The notes beneath the pieces are model-generated. The model was not told where the DNA came from. It made no database searches and saw only the letters and a program-made list of their open reading frames with translations. From positions 124,001-188,000 of the forward strand of contig JAWKMR010000004.1 of the NCBI GenBank assembly GCA_041392125.1: DNA of 64,000 nt, read 5' to 3'. This DNA comes from Halomarinibacterium sp041392125 (lineage in GTDB: Bacteria; Bacteroidota; Bacteroidia; Flavobacteriales; Flavobacteriaceae). A program made the position numbers and the translations under genes. This document shows, one piece after another, positions 33,106 to 41,326 of the stretch; position 1 is the stretch's first letter; each line of letters opens with the position of its first letter.

Positions 33106-33450
33106 AATGAATTAACCGAGAAAATAATTGGAGCGGCTATTGAAGTTCATCGAGAATTAGGTCCAGGGCTCTTGGAATCAGCTTATCAACAATGTTTACT
33201 TTTCGAATTAAAAAAATTAGAACTCCTTGTTGAAAATGAAAAAGCGCTACCTATCATTTATAAAGAAATAAAAATAGACCATGGGTATAGAATTGACATT
33301 TTAGTTGAAAACAAAATTGTAATTGAAGTAAAAACAGTTGATTTTTTAAATGATGTTCACGAAGCTCAGATACTTACCTATCTAAAACTAGGAAATTATC
33401 CTATTGGTTTACTTATTAACTTTCATACCAAATTACTTAAAATGGGCTAA
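33073..33450 (+). CDS. GxxExxY protein
   Basis: The 125-aa protein of the GxxExxY family shows the namesake motif GPGLLESAY plus ENKIVIEVKTVDFLNDVHEAQILTYLKL. The latter resembles the catalytic core of PD-(D/E)XK nucleases (Asp in IDILVE, E-V-K). No function is proven. Its first 11 or so codons lie inside a CACAGAG/ATTCACGG repeat, an inverted copy of which follows the gene. The family is often found with such repeats, so gene and repeats may move together. It stands between map and a methyltransferase. Confidence 0.85.
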   Translation: MNRNSRSYTELNELTEKIIGAAIEVHRELGPGLLESAYQQCLLFELKKLELLVENEKALPIIYKEIKIDHGYRIDILVENKIVIEVKTVDFLNDVHEAQILTYLKLGNYPIGLLINFHTKLLKMG

Positions 33451-33474
33451 AAAGATTCATAAATTCAAAAAATT

Positions 33475-33515
33475 ATCCGTGAATCTCTTTTTCTCTGTGA
33501 AACTTTGTGTAAGAA
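33475..33515 (+). repeat. Right imperfect inverted repeat of the GxxExxY unit
   Basis: CCGTGAAT, CTCTGTGA and CTTTGTGT here are the inverted counterpart of 33065-33105. The repeat overlaps the region just before the methyltransferase start and may supply part of its leader. Confidence 0.6.
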
Positions 33516-33522
33516 CTTATCC

Positions 33523-34293
33523 GTGCAAAAACTCTTTCAATTTTTTCTGAATTTATTTCCAAGAACCGTTCTCATTCGGGTTAGCTATTGGGTACGCCCC
33601 GTAATTGCTTTGATGTTGAGAGGAAACACTTATACCGACCCTATTGACGGCAAATCCTATCGAAAATTTCTTCCGTATGGGTATGAAAAGGTACGTGAAA
33701 ATGTGTTGGCTCCCGGTACACTCTCTTTGGAAAGGCATCGTTTGTTTTGGTTGTACCTTAAAAAGGAAACAAATTTCTTTTCAGCAAATTTAAAAGTCCT
33801 TCACTTTGCCCCGGAACAAGCTTTTCTGAAACGCTTCAGAAAATTAAAAAATATAAACTATACTACTACCGACCTCAACTCACCCATTGCCGACATAAAA
33901 GCAGATATCTGTCATCTACCATTTTCTGATAATAAATTCGACTTTATTATTTGCAATCATGTGTTAGAACACATTCCGGAGGATACCAAAGCAATGCAGG
34001 AATTGTTCCGTGTGCTTGCCCCCAACGGAACTGCCATTATACAAGTTCCATACGAAAAAGAACGTACTACCACTTTTGAAGATAATTCCATTACAGACCC
34101 TAAAGAACGTGCTAAAATCTTTGGGCAATACGACCATGTACGGGTGTATGGAATGGATTATTTTGAAAAACTCGCTTCCGTTGGATTTTCGGTTGAAACT
34201 ATTGATTACACAGCAACACTTTCCAAAGAACTTATTGAAAAATATCGCTTACCCAAAGGCGAATTGCTTCCGGTTTGTAAAAAATTAGTCTAA
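33523..34293 (+). CDS. Class I SAM-dependent methyltransferase
   Basis: The ~256-aa protein has a Methyltransf_11-type domain: motif I is the divergent VLHFAPEQAFLKRF, the acidic loop TTDLNS follows, and the post-motif is FDFIICNHVLEHIPEDTKAMQELFRVL. The N-terminal ~60 residues are basic and hydrophobic, suggesting membrane association. The start is uncertain. A GTG at 33523 and a TTG at 33505 are both open; I chose GTG because the TTG lies in the flanking repeat. The substrate is unknown. Its end overlaps the convergent apbE by 9 bp. Confidence 0.87.
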   Translation: MQKLFQFFLNLFPRTVLIRVSYWVRPVIALMLRGNTYTDPIDGKSYRKFLPYGYEKVRENVLAPGTLSLERHRLFWLYLKKETNFFSANLKVLHFAPEQAFLKRFRKLKNINYTTTDLNSPIADIKADICHLPFSDNKFDFIICNHVLEHIPEDTKAMQELFRVLAPNGTAIIQVPYEKERTTTFEDNSITDPKERAKIFGQYDHVRVYGMDYFEKLASVGFSVETIDYTATLSKELIEKYRLPKGELLPVCKKLV

Positions 34294-35292
34294 TAATTTT
34301 TTCTGAAAGCCTTCTGTAACAAAAACTTGCGATTGATGATTACCATCAATATAGGTGAGGTACGCTTCCACGCCATCCAATGCTGAAAGTAATTTTTGAG
34401 ATTTCTCCAAACCCATTGCCATAAAAGTAGTGGCATAGGCATCGGCTTCGGCACAGGTTTTAGCAAGTACGGTGGCACTGGTAACATTGCTTTCTTCTGC
34501 TTCGCCGGTTAACGGATTCAAGGTATGCACATATTTTTTTCCGGTGATTGAATCTATCCGAAACTTTCGGTAATTTCCCGAAGAGGCCATGCCTTCATTT
34601 TGAATCATCACTGTATGCGAATAACTTCTATTTTCCAGTTCAGAATCAATGGTTTCAATGCCTACTACCCACGGTTTTTGCTTTTCCAAGTTTTGCCCTT
34701 TGGAGCGTAATTCGCCTCCCAATTCAATCAAGTAATTAGCAACGCCTTGAGATTCCAAATAACGCCCCAAACAATCAATTCCATAGCCTTTTGCCACAGC
34801 GTTAAAGTCGAAATAAATTTCTGGAAACTGTTTCTTAATAGTTCCTTCCGCAGTTAATTTCACTTTAGAAAATCCTACATACTGCATCAGTGAATCCAAC
34901 GTAATACTATCCAATTTTTGGAGTGGCTTGGTATCTCCAAATCCGTAAGCATTTCTTAAAACACCAATGGTTGGGTCGAAATAGCCTTGCGATTGCTGAT
35001 GAATTTTTTCAGAAAGTAAAAATACTTCTTTAAAAATGGCATCGATGACTACGGTTGAATCTCCCCTGTTTATTTTTGTAATATCACTATCGGGTTGATA
35101 CGTACTCACCGATTTATTAACTAGATAAAATACAGAATCGATTCCCTTTTGAGCATCAAAATCTTTTTGTGAATAAAATTGAATACTATACGTTGTTCCA
35201 AAAGCATTGCCTTGTAAAACGCTCCTTTTTTCTGAGGTGTTCTGGCACCCTATTAAAAGGATACTGCATAAAATAAAAAATAATTTTCTCAT
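34285..35292 (-). CDS. apbE: FAD:protein FMN transferase ApbE, lipoprotein
   Basis: Periplasm-facing, lipid-anchored flavin transferase that attaches FMN through a phosphoester bond to Thr of NqrB and NqrC. The lipobox is LLIGC. GNAFGTTYSIQFY, the FDFNAVAKGYGID segment and EGMASSGNYRKF with the C-terminal TCAEADAYAT are family signatures. The 335-aa length is normal. The nqr genes lie 1.3 kb upstream on the same strand, with two small genes and a terminator between, so its substrates are encoded nearby. It overlaps the preceding 120-aa gene by 4 bp. Confidence 0.94.
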   Translation of the reverse strand: MRKLFFILCSILLIGCQNTSEKRSVLQGNAFGTTYSIQFYSQKDFDAQKGIDSVFYLVNKSVSTYQPDSDITKINRGDSTVVIDAIFKEVFLLSEKIHQQSQGYFDPTIGVLRNAYGFGDTKPLQKLDSITLDSLMQYVGFSKVKLTAEGTIKKQFPEIYFDFNAVAKGYGIDCLGRYLESQGVANYLIELGGELRSKGQNLEKQKPWVVGIETIDSELENRSYSHTVMIQNEGMASSGNYRKFRIDSITGKKYVHTLNPLTGEAEESNVTSATVLAKTCAEADAYATTFMAMGLEKSQKLLSALDGVEAYLTYIDGNHQSQVFVTEGFQKKLLD

Positions 35293-35651
35293 AAAATCTC
35301 TTGAATTCCTTTATACATGACAGTATACGGTTCCCCTTTAACCACCGGTTTTCCATAGTCCTCTCCATATCCCAAACCCACTCCCGCATAGTACGCTTTG
35401 GCTTCAAATTTTAACGCATGTTCTTTGATGGTTTGCATAAAAACCGGGTCGTAGCTATGGGCATCTTGCGGATAGGAGATTGCCCTTACAATAACAAAGT
35501 GTAGTTCTTTGTTTTTTAAGGCAACAAATTGCGGATTTTTCTTCAATTTTGAGTTCACTCCCAAAAACTCGAACCCTTGCGATTGTAAATCCTCTCCCAC
35601 AATGTTCATAGCGAGATTATGCAGTTCTTGTTCGGTAAGTAATTGAGACAT
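35289..35651 (-). CDS. Conserved 120-aa protein next to apbE
   Basis: This soluble protein has an alpha-beta pattern (HFVIVRAISYPQDAHSYDPVF, YYAGVGLGYGEDYGKPVVKGEPY) and no cysteines, so it cannot hold the 2Fe-2S cluster of NqrF. Databases often label its homologues as an Nqr subunit F, which seems to come from gene neighbourhood. The function is unknown. It overlaps the DUF4846 gene by one base upstream and apbE by 4 bp downstream. This strong coupling suggests a role in flavin transfer or Nqr assembly, but that is inference. Confidence 0.85.
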   Translation of the reverse strand: MSQLLTEQELHNLAMNIVGEDLQSQGFEFLGVNSKLKKNPQFVALKNKELHFVIVRAISYPQDAHSYDPVFMQTIKEHALKFEAKAYYAGVGLGYGEDYGKPVVKGEPYTVMYKGIQEIL

Positions 35652-36514
35652 TATTTAAAACGAATAAATTTCACCTCGTCAAAAGTATACGTTGGAATTT
35701 GAAGGGATGCACCTAATTCAATTTCATACCAAGGACTTTTAGACAAATCATTCAAATTTTTCAGGACATGCATACTTTGCGAAGGAGTGTTACCCTGGGC
35801 AAAAATAAACAAAATTTTGCCTTCAGAATGTATTGCTTTATCTGCAACCATAATAACATGACCAGGGCTTCCTGGGTAAATAAGCATATCACCTACTTCA
35901 ATATCTGAAAGCGTGCTAATTTTTTTCATTTCAGCATACAAAGACATCGTTCCGGCGTAGGTATAAATAAGATCTAAGTAGTTATAGAAGTTTTCTTGCG
36001 AAGCATTTGCTCCGGCTGTTTTCTGAAAAGTAACGTTATTTCCGTTAATTTTAGGGCGATAGCCTTCGGCATATTTTTTCCAAGAGCAATAGTGACCCGA
36101 TGTAAAATTGAATCCTATTTCATCTTTTCGGTTTTGCTTCCAAAGGTATTCAGCACGCAAACGTATGAGTACATCGGCGCATTGCATAAGCCCGTGTGAG
36201 GGCACCGAAACATCCAAAACGCCTACGTGTCCCTGTTGATAGATATATGGGTTACCATCGTAATTGATAACTTCCGAATCAAAGGGAAGTAACGCATAAT
36301 TTTGAATATACTCTGAAAATGAATTTTCTGGATACGTAATTCTTTTGAAGTTTTCAGGCAATAAAATTCTTTCAGAAATAGTAATACCATCTTCATTTAT
36401 GTAGTTAGGAGAAGTAACATAACTTAATGCTATATTTTTAACTTCTTTCCCTTTCTTGAAAAAAAGAAAAAAACAAGTTAAGCCTATTAAAAAAAGTAGT
36501 CCAATTTTTTTCAT
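35651..36514 (-). CDS. DUF4846 family secreted protein
   Basis: The 287-aa protein has an N-terminal signal or anchor (KIGLLFLIGLTCFFLFF) and a DUF4846-type domain. Visible features include CADVLIRLRAEYLW, SGHYCSWKKYAEGYRP and DIEVGDMLIYPGSPGHVIMVADKA. The last segment looks like an NlpC/CHAP-like Gly-His motif, but the family has no proven activity. It is the first gene of the unit with the 120-aa gene and apbE. A terminator separates it from nqrF upstream. Confidence 0.83.
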   Translation of the reverse strand: MKKIGLLFLIGLTCFFLFFKKGKEVKNIALSYVTSPNYINEDGITISERILLPENFKRITYPENSFSEYIQNYALLPFDSEVINYDGNPYIYQQGHVGVLDVSVPSHGLMQCADVLIRLRAEYLWKQNRKDEIGFNFTSGHYCSWKKYAEGYRPKINGNNVTFQKTAGANASQENFYNYLDLIYTYAGTMSLYAEMKKISTLSDIEVGDMLIYPGSPGHVIMVADKAIHSEGKILFIFAQGNTPSQSMHVLKNLNDLSKSPWYEIELGASLQIPTYTFDEVKFIRFK

Positions 36515-36551
36515 TAAGAATACAACTCAAAAAATACCTTTTTATTTCAAT

Positions 36552-36580
36552 AAAAAAGCCTCTGTAAAAGAGGCCTTTAA
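36552..36580 (-). terminator. Terminator of the nqr operon
   Basis: On the minus strand AAAGGCCTCTTTTACAGAGGCTTTTTT forms a hairpin with GCCTCT/AGAGGC pairing and a terminal T-run. It lies 16 bp after the nqrF stop. Confidence 0.85.
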
Positions 36581-36595
36581 AAAAATTTTATTGGA

Positions 36596-37906
36596 TTACC
36601 CACCAAAATCATCGAAGCGAATATTTTCATCGGGGATTCCAAAGTCTTCGCCCATTTTTTGTACCGCTTTGTTCATTAAGGGCGGTCCACAGAAATATAA
36701 TTCGATATCTTCAGGGGCATCATGATGATTTAAGTAATTTTCAATCACACAGTTGTGAATAAATCCTACAAATCCATCACCGGGAGCATCAATAGATGTT
36801 TTTACTTTCCAATTATCCTCTGGTAGTGGTTCAGAAAGTGCCATATAAAATTTGAAATTAGGGAAGTCTCTCTCTAGTTTTCTGAAATGTTCTATATAGA
36901 ACAACTCTCTTTTAGAACGCCCACCATACCAATAGGTAACTTTACGTCCCGTTTTAAGTGTTCTGAATAAATGATATAAGTGAGACCGCATGGGAGCCAT
37001 TCCGGCACCTCCCCCAACGTACAACATTTCGGCTTCAGACTCATTGATGAAGAATTCGCCGTACGGACCGGAAATAATTACTTTATCACCTGGTTTTTGA
37101 GCAAAAATATAAGAAGAAGCAATCCCGGGATTAACTTGCATCCATCCATTTTTGGCTCGATCCCATGGAGGGGTAGCAATACGAACGTTTAACATAATTT
37201 CACGGCCTTCTGCAGGGTATGAGGCCATAGAATACGCTCTTTCAACGGTTTCGTTATTTTTCATGACCAAAGGCCAAAGTGCAAATTTATCCCACTCTGC
37301 TTGGAATTTATCCGGGGTTTCGTGTTCCTCGGGGTGGGCAGTAATGTCGATATCGCTATACTTAATTTCGCAAGGTGGAATTTCGATTTGAATGTATCCT
37401 CCTGCTTTGTAATTCATATCTTCAGGAATCTCTACTACAAATTCTTTAATAAAAGAGGCAACGTTATAATTACGAACCACTGTTGCTTCCCATTTTTTTA
37501 TTCCGAAGACTTCTTCCGGAATTTGGATATTCATATCCTGCTTTACCTTTACCTGGCAAGCCAAACGAGCTCCGTGTTGTAATTCCTTCCGGGTAAAGTG
37601 AGGAGTTTCGGTAGGAAGTGCTTCTCCTCCACCGTCTAAAACATGGCATTCACACTGAATACAAGTTCCACCACCACCACAAGCTGAGGGAAGAAATATC
37701 TTTTGATTCCCCAGAGTGGAAAGAAGGGTCCCTCCTGAAGGAACTTCAATTACTTTTTCTTCATTAATCGTAATTTTTACAGGACCTGAAGGAGATAATT
37801 TCTGTTTTGTAAAAAGTAATAGCGCAACTAATAACAGGGTGAGAATTAAAAAGGCTCCCACAGTTAATAATACGCTTCCCCACAAAGGATCAATGGCTAA
37901 AAACAT
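36596..37906 (-). CDS. nqrF: Na+-translocating NADH:quinone reductase subunit F
   Basis: The electron-entry subunit of the sodium-pumping Nqr complex has one N-terminal membrane helix. A [2Fe-2S] ferredoxin domain follows, with cysteines in SACGGGGTCIQCEC and a later C in LACQV. The FAD/NADH reductase domain shows RAYSMASYP (FAD), GGGAGMAPMRSHL (NADH) and the C-terminal CGPPLMN. The 436-aa length is slightly over the ~408 of gamma-proteobacterial NqrF. It is the last gene of the operon, 6 bp after nqrE, followed by a terminator. Confidence 0.97.
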   Translation of the reverse strand: MFLAIDPLWGSVLLTVGAFLILTLLLVALLLFTKQKLSPSGPVKITINEEKVIEVPSGGTLLSTLGNQKIFLPSACGGGGTCIQCECHVLDGGGEALPTETPHFTRKELQHGARLACQVKVKQDMNIQIPEEVFGIKKWEATVVRNYNVASFIKEFVVEIPEDMNYKAGGYIQIEIPPCEIKYSDIDITAHPEEHETPDKFQAEWDKFALWPLVMKNNETVERAYSMASYPAEGREIMLNVRIATPPWDRAKNGWMQVNPGIASSYIFAQKPGDKVIISGPYGEFFINESEAEMLYVGGGAGMAPMRSHLYHLFRTLKTGRKVTYWYGGRSKRELFYIEHFRKLERDFPNFKFYMALSEPLPEDNWKVKTSIDAPGDGFVGFIHNCVIENYLNHHDAPEDIELYFCGPPLMNKAVQKMGEDFGIPDENIRFDDFGG

Positions 37907-37912
37907 AGTCTG

Positions 37913-38641
37913 TTATTTATTTTCTGAAATTTCTGCCACATCCTCGGCAGTTTCAATGGTTTTATTATTTAGTTCTTCTTCTTGAATGGCAGTTTTAACT
38001 TCTTCTTTTTTACCACCTTCATCACCTCCTGTTAGCATTCCTCCAAAACTCATAAAGCCAATGGCCATAAGACCGGTAATAATAAAAGTAATCCCCAACC
38101 CGCGTAAAGGGGCCGGTACATTACTATAACGTATTTTTTCACGAATGGCAGCAATGGCTAAAATGGCTAAAAACCATCCTATTCCGGAACTTAATCCGTA
38201 ATTGAAAGCGAGTCCTAAAGTAGCAATGTCTCTGGATTGCATAAATAAAGAACCTCCTAAAATAGCACAGTTTACTGCAATAAGTGGTAAAAATATTCCT
38301 AAGGAATTGTACAAAGAAGGAGAAAATTTCTCCACTACAATCTCTACTAATTGTACCATGGTTGCTATGGTAGCTATAAAAAGAATAAAAGAGAGGAATC
38401 CTAAATCGTAATCGGCATATTCAGGTCCTAACCAACTTAAGGCTCCTTCCCGAAGAATGTATTGATCTAATAACCAGTTTAAAGGGACTGTGACCGCCAA
38501 TACAAATATTACGGCAGCACCTAGCCCTACAGCAGTGCTCACTTTTTTGGACACCGCAAGGTAAGAGCACATTCCGAGGAAGGTGGCAAATACCATGTTG
38601 TCCACAAAAATTGATTTAAAAAATAACTCTACGTGTTCCAT
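37913..38641 (-). CDS. nqrE: Na+-translocating NADH:quinone reductase subunit E
   Basis: The membrane subunit of Nqr has six helices and the two conserved Cys-containing segments (FATFLGMCSYLAV and AVNCAILGGSLF) that coordinate the intramembrane iron centre with NqrD. The core is typical. After about residue 200 it has a ~40-residue charged extension (GGDEGGKKEEVKTAIQEEE ...) not found in the ~198-aa proteobacterial proteins. It stands between nqrD and nqrF in the conserved order. Confidence 0.96.
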   Translation of the reverse strand: MEHVELFFKSIFVDNMVFATFLGMCSYLAVSKKVSTAVGLGAAVIFVLAVTVPLNWLLDQYILREGALSWLGPEYADYDLGFLSFILFIATIATMVQLVEIVVEKFSPSLYNSLGIFLPLIAVNCAILGGSLFMQSRDIATLGLAFNYGLSSGIGWFLAILAIAAIREKIRYSNVPAPLRGLGITFIITGLMAIGFMSFGGMLTGGDEGGKKEEVKTAIQEEELNNKTIETAEDVAEISENK

Positions 38642-38674
38642 ATATTTTATTCAGTTTATTGAAACTGTTTCTTT

Positions 38675-39322
38675 TTAATGATCTTCTATTAATGCTTTAT
38701 TACGGCTACGTTGTACCCAAATAATGATTCCAACCACAATTAAAGCCATAGGGGATAATAACATAAAGCCATTATTTTCATATCCAATGGCATATAAACC
38801 GGTTTTATTGATAGGATCGCCTAACACCTTAAAGCCTAATAAAGTTCCCGAACCTAACAATTCTCTAAAAAAACCAACAATAATTAAAATAACCCCATAT
38901 CCTGCTGCATTTCCAATACCGTCTAAAAATGAACGCCATGGGCTGTTACCAAGAGCAAAGGCTTCAAAACGTCCCATAATGATACAGTTAGTGATAATTA
39001 ATCCCACAAAAACTGAAAGGGTTTTACTTAACTGATAGGAATAGGCTTTCAGTATTTGATCTACAATAATTACCAAGGCAGCCACGACCACCAATTGCAC
39101 AATAATTCTGATTTTGGAAGGGATAATATTTCGCATTAATGAAATAACGACGTTCCCTAATGCTAGTACTGCCATTACTGAAATGGCCATCACAATAGAT
39201 GCCTTCAGCTGTGCTGTAATTGCTAACGCCGAACAAATTCCTAATACCTGAATAGTGATAGGGTTATTATCGGCTAACGGGTCTAAAATTAATTTACTGT
39301 CTTTTTTTGATAATAGTCCCAT
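38675..39322 (-). CDS. nqrD: Na+-translocating NADH:quinone reductase subunit D
   Basis: The 215-aa polytopic membrane subunit has the Cys-bearing helices QVLGICSALAIT and LIITNCIIMGRFEAFA, which together with NqrE hold the intramembrane iron cofactor. The N-terminus begins with a short cytosolic segment. The Gly/Ser-rich GFFRELLGSGTLLGFKVL loop is typical. The next gene in the operon begins 33 bp downstream. Confidence 0.96.
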   Translation of the reverse strand: MGLLSKKDSKLILDPLADNNPITIQVLGICSALAITAQLKASIVMAISVMAVLALGNVVISLMRNIIPSKIRIIVQLVVVAALVIIVDQILKAYSYQLSKTLSVFVGLIITNCIIMGRFEAFALGNSPWRSFLDGIGNAAGYGVILIIVGFFRELLGSGTLLGFKVLGDPINKTGLYAIGYENNGFMLLSPMALIVVGIIIWVQRSRNKALIEDH

Positions 39323-39325
39323 AGT

Positions 39326-40075
39326 CTATTTTTTGATTGATTGTAAATATGGAATATACATCCGTACATCTTTTTTTATCATAGCGGTAACCCCGTTTCC
39401 GGTGATTGTTGCTCCTGCCAAAGCATCAATTTCATGATCGTCTTTCGTTTTGTTAAGCGGATCATTATTTCCTTTAGCCACTGTAATTCCTTGAAATGCC
39501 TCTCCATTCATAATTTCTTCCCCTTGGAAATCATCCATAAAATAACGTTGTTTGATTTCGGCACCTAAACCAGGCGTTTCCCCTTTATGATCTAAATAGA
39601 CTCCCTGAACTACCATGGCATCATTTAAAGAAACATACCCCCAAATAGCATCCCAGAGCCCTTTGCCTCGCATAGGAATAATGTAAAAAGTTTTCCCATC
39701 TTTTTCACCAATAAAAAGTGGCAATCTTCTTTTGTAATTGGCATCCTTTGCCAAATTTTCTTCCTTTTTCAGATCAATAAGGTACGCATTGGGGTCTTCA
39801 GTAACTTGATCTCCTTGAATAACCAATTGCTTTTTAACATACTTGGCAAATTCATCCTTAATTTTGTCTGCACCCACAAAAACTACATCGCCATCTCCTT
39901 TATTTTCATTAACTCCCATGGCATAGAGTATGTTTTGCTGAATTTCAATCCGTTGATTTTCTTTAATAGTGGGCTTCAATCCTTGCGCTACAAAGGCTAA
40001 TAAAGCTCCTACTACAACTACCATAATAATTGAAAATATTATGGTATAACTATTTTTATCGGTGTTTAAAGCCAT
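39326..40075 (-). CDS. nqrC: Na+-translocating NADH:quinone reductase subunit C
   Basis: The 249-aa protein has a single N-terminal helix (TIIFSIIMVVVVGALLAFVA) and a large periplasmic FMN_bind domain. The FMN attachment site for ApbE is visible as DALAGATITGNGV; the Thr after IT or in GAT is modified in the known SGATxT motif. GLWDAIWGYV and GAEIKQRYF are also family features. It lies between nqrB and nqrD with 2-3 bp gaps. Confidence 0.96.
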   Translation of the reverse strand: MALNTDKNSYTIIFSIIMVVVVGALLAFVAQGLKPTIKENQRIEIQQNILYAMGVNENKGDGDVVFVGADKIKDEFAKYVKKQLVIQGDQVTEDPNAYLIDLKKEENLAKDANYKRRLPLFIGEKDGKTFYIIPMRGKGLWDAIWGYVSLNDAMVVQGVYLDHKGETPGLGAEIKQRYFMDDFQGEEIMNGEAFQGITVAKGNNDPLNKTKDDHEIDALAGATITGNGVTAMIKKDVRMYIPYLQSIKK

Positions 40076-40077
40076 AC

Positions 40078-41286
40078 TTATGCTTTTTTAACTTTTAAAC
40101 GTTTCATTCTTCTTTTTACATTTCCTTGAACTACGTAATGGTCTATGGTGGGAGCAAATACGTTCATTAAAAGAATGGCGAGCATCACTCCTTCCGGATA
40201 GGCTGGGTTAAATACCCGAATAAGTACTGAGACAAATCCAATAAAAAATCCATAAATCCATTTTCCTTTATTGGTTTGAGAAGCTGTAACAGGGTCTGTC
40301 GCCATATATACAATACCGAAAGCCAAACCACCAATAATGAGATGTTGCCAATATGGAGTATGCATTAAGCTATAAAACTTACTCCCTTCCTGTATCCATC
40401 CTGCATCTACCACAGTATTAAAAATAAAGCCCATAGTAATTGCTCCCAATACTGCTGAAAGCATAATTCTCCAACTTCCTATTTTGGTAAAAATTAAAAA
40501 CAATCCTCCCAAAAGAATAAGTATGGTAGAAGTTTCTCCAACCGAACCCGGAATAAAACCAAAGAACATATCCATGGTATCATAACTAAATACCTTATTT
40601 TGTGCTAAACTTCCTAAAATAGTTTCGCCTGAAATTGCATCGGGAGTTCCTTCCAAAGCTTTCGCACCAGCAACCCAAACTTTATCACCACTCATCCACG
40701 TAGGATAGGCAAAGAACAAAAAGGCACGAATGGTTAAGGCTGGGTTCAGGATGTTCATACCCGTACCACCAAACACTTCTTTCCCAATAACGACCCCAAA
40801 AATAACGGCAATAGTTAGCATCCAAAGCGGAATATCCACAGGTACAATTAAAGGCACCAACATCCCGGTTACCAAATATCCTTCTTCTACCTCGTGACCT
40901 TTAATTACAGCAAAAAGGAATTCTACAGCAAGTCCTACTCCGTAAGAAACAATTACTAACGGAAGCACTTTCCAGGCTCCTAAAGCAAAGTTTGCCCAAC
41001 TCCAAAATTCAGGGCTGAAAAAACCAGCAGATACTGCATTTATTTCACCCGTAGCCAAATGATGTTGATATCCGGCATTAAAAATTCCGAAGATTAAACA
41101 CGGAACCAACGCCATAATCACCGTATTCATGGTTCTTTTAAGGTCGTCTGCACCTTTTATGTGGGTTCCACCATGGGTAGTTTCGTTGGGAGAATATAAA
41201 AAGGTATGCAACGCATTGAAGGCAGGAGCCATCTTTTTTCCTTTATATTTTTCTTTCAGTGAATGTAATTTTTGTTTCAATCCCAT
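40078..41286 (-). CDS. nqrB: Na+-translocating NADH:quinone reductase subunit B
   Basis: The 402-aa polytopic membrane subunit is homologous to RnfD. It carries a covalently bound FMN, riboflavin and the quinone site, and forms the Na+ path. The Gly-rich IGKEVFGGTGMNILNPALTIRAF and the C-terminal ATDPVTASQTNKG, FMVAILLMNVFAP-like segments are diagnostic. The candidate FMN attachment segment reads DAISGETILG, with Glu where most NqrB proteins have Ala. The gene lies after a 146-bp gap holding a threefold 37-bp tandem repeat. Confidence 0.96.
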   Translation of the reverse strand: MGLKQKLHSLKEKYKGKKMAPAFNALHTFLYSPNETTHGGTHIKGADDLKRTMNTVIMALVPCLIFGIFNAGYQHHLATGEINAVSAGFFSPEFWSWANFALGAWKVLPLVIVSYGVGLAVEFLFAVIKGHEVEEGYLVTGMLVPLIVPVDIPLWMLTIAVIFGVVIGKEVFGGTGMNILNPALTIRAFLFFAYPTWMSGDKVWVAGAKALEGTPDAISGETILGSLAQNKVFSYDTMDMFFGFIPGSVGETSTILILLGGLFLIFTKIGSWRIMLSAVLGAITMGFIFNTVVDAGWIQEGSKFYSLMHTPYWQHLIIGGLAFGIVYMATDPVTASQTNKGKWIYGFFIGFVSVLIRVFNPAYPEGVMLAILLMNVFAPTIDHYVVQGNVKRRMKRLKVKKA

Positions 41287-41326
41287 ATACTAACTATTTT
41301 TCATTTTTTCAAAATGAATACTTTTT

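Noticed and set aside
35289..35651. Calling the 120-aa protein NqrF
   Set aside because: It has no cysteines and no flavin or NADH motif, and a full-length nqrF is present at 36596-37906.
38724..39035. Plus-strand ORFs opposite nqrD, nqrE and nqrF
   Set aside because: Several frames open in this region because of the base composition of membrane genes; none resembles a protein family, while the minus-strand nqr subunits are unmistakable.
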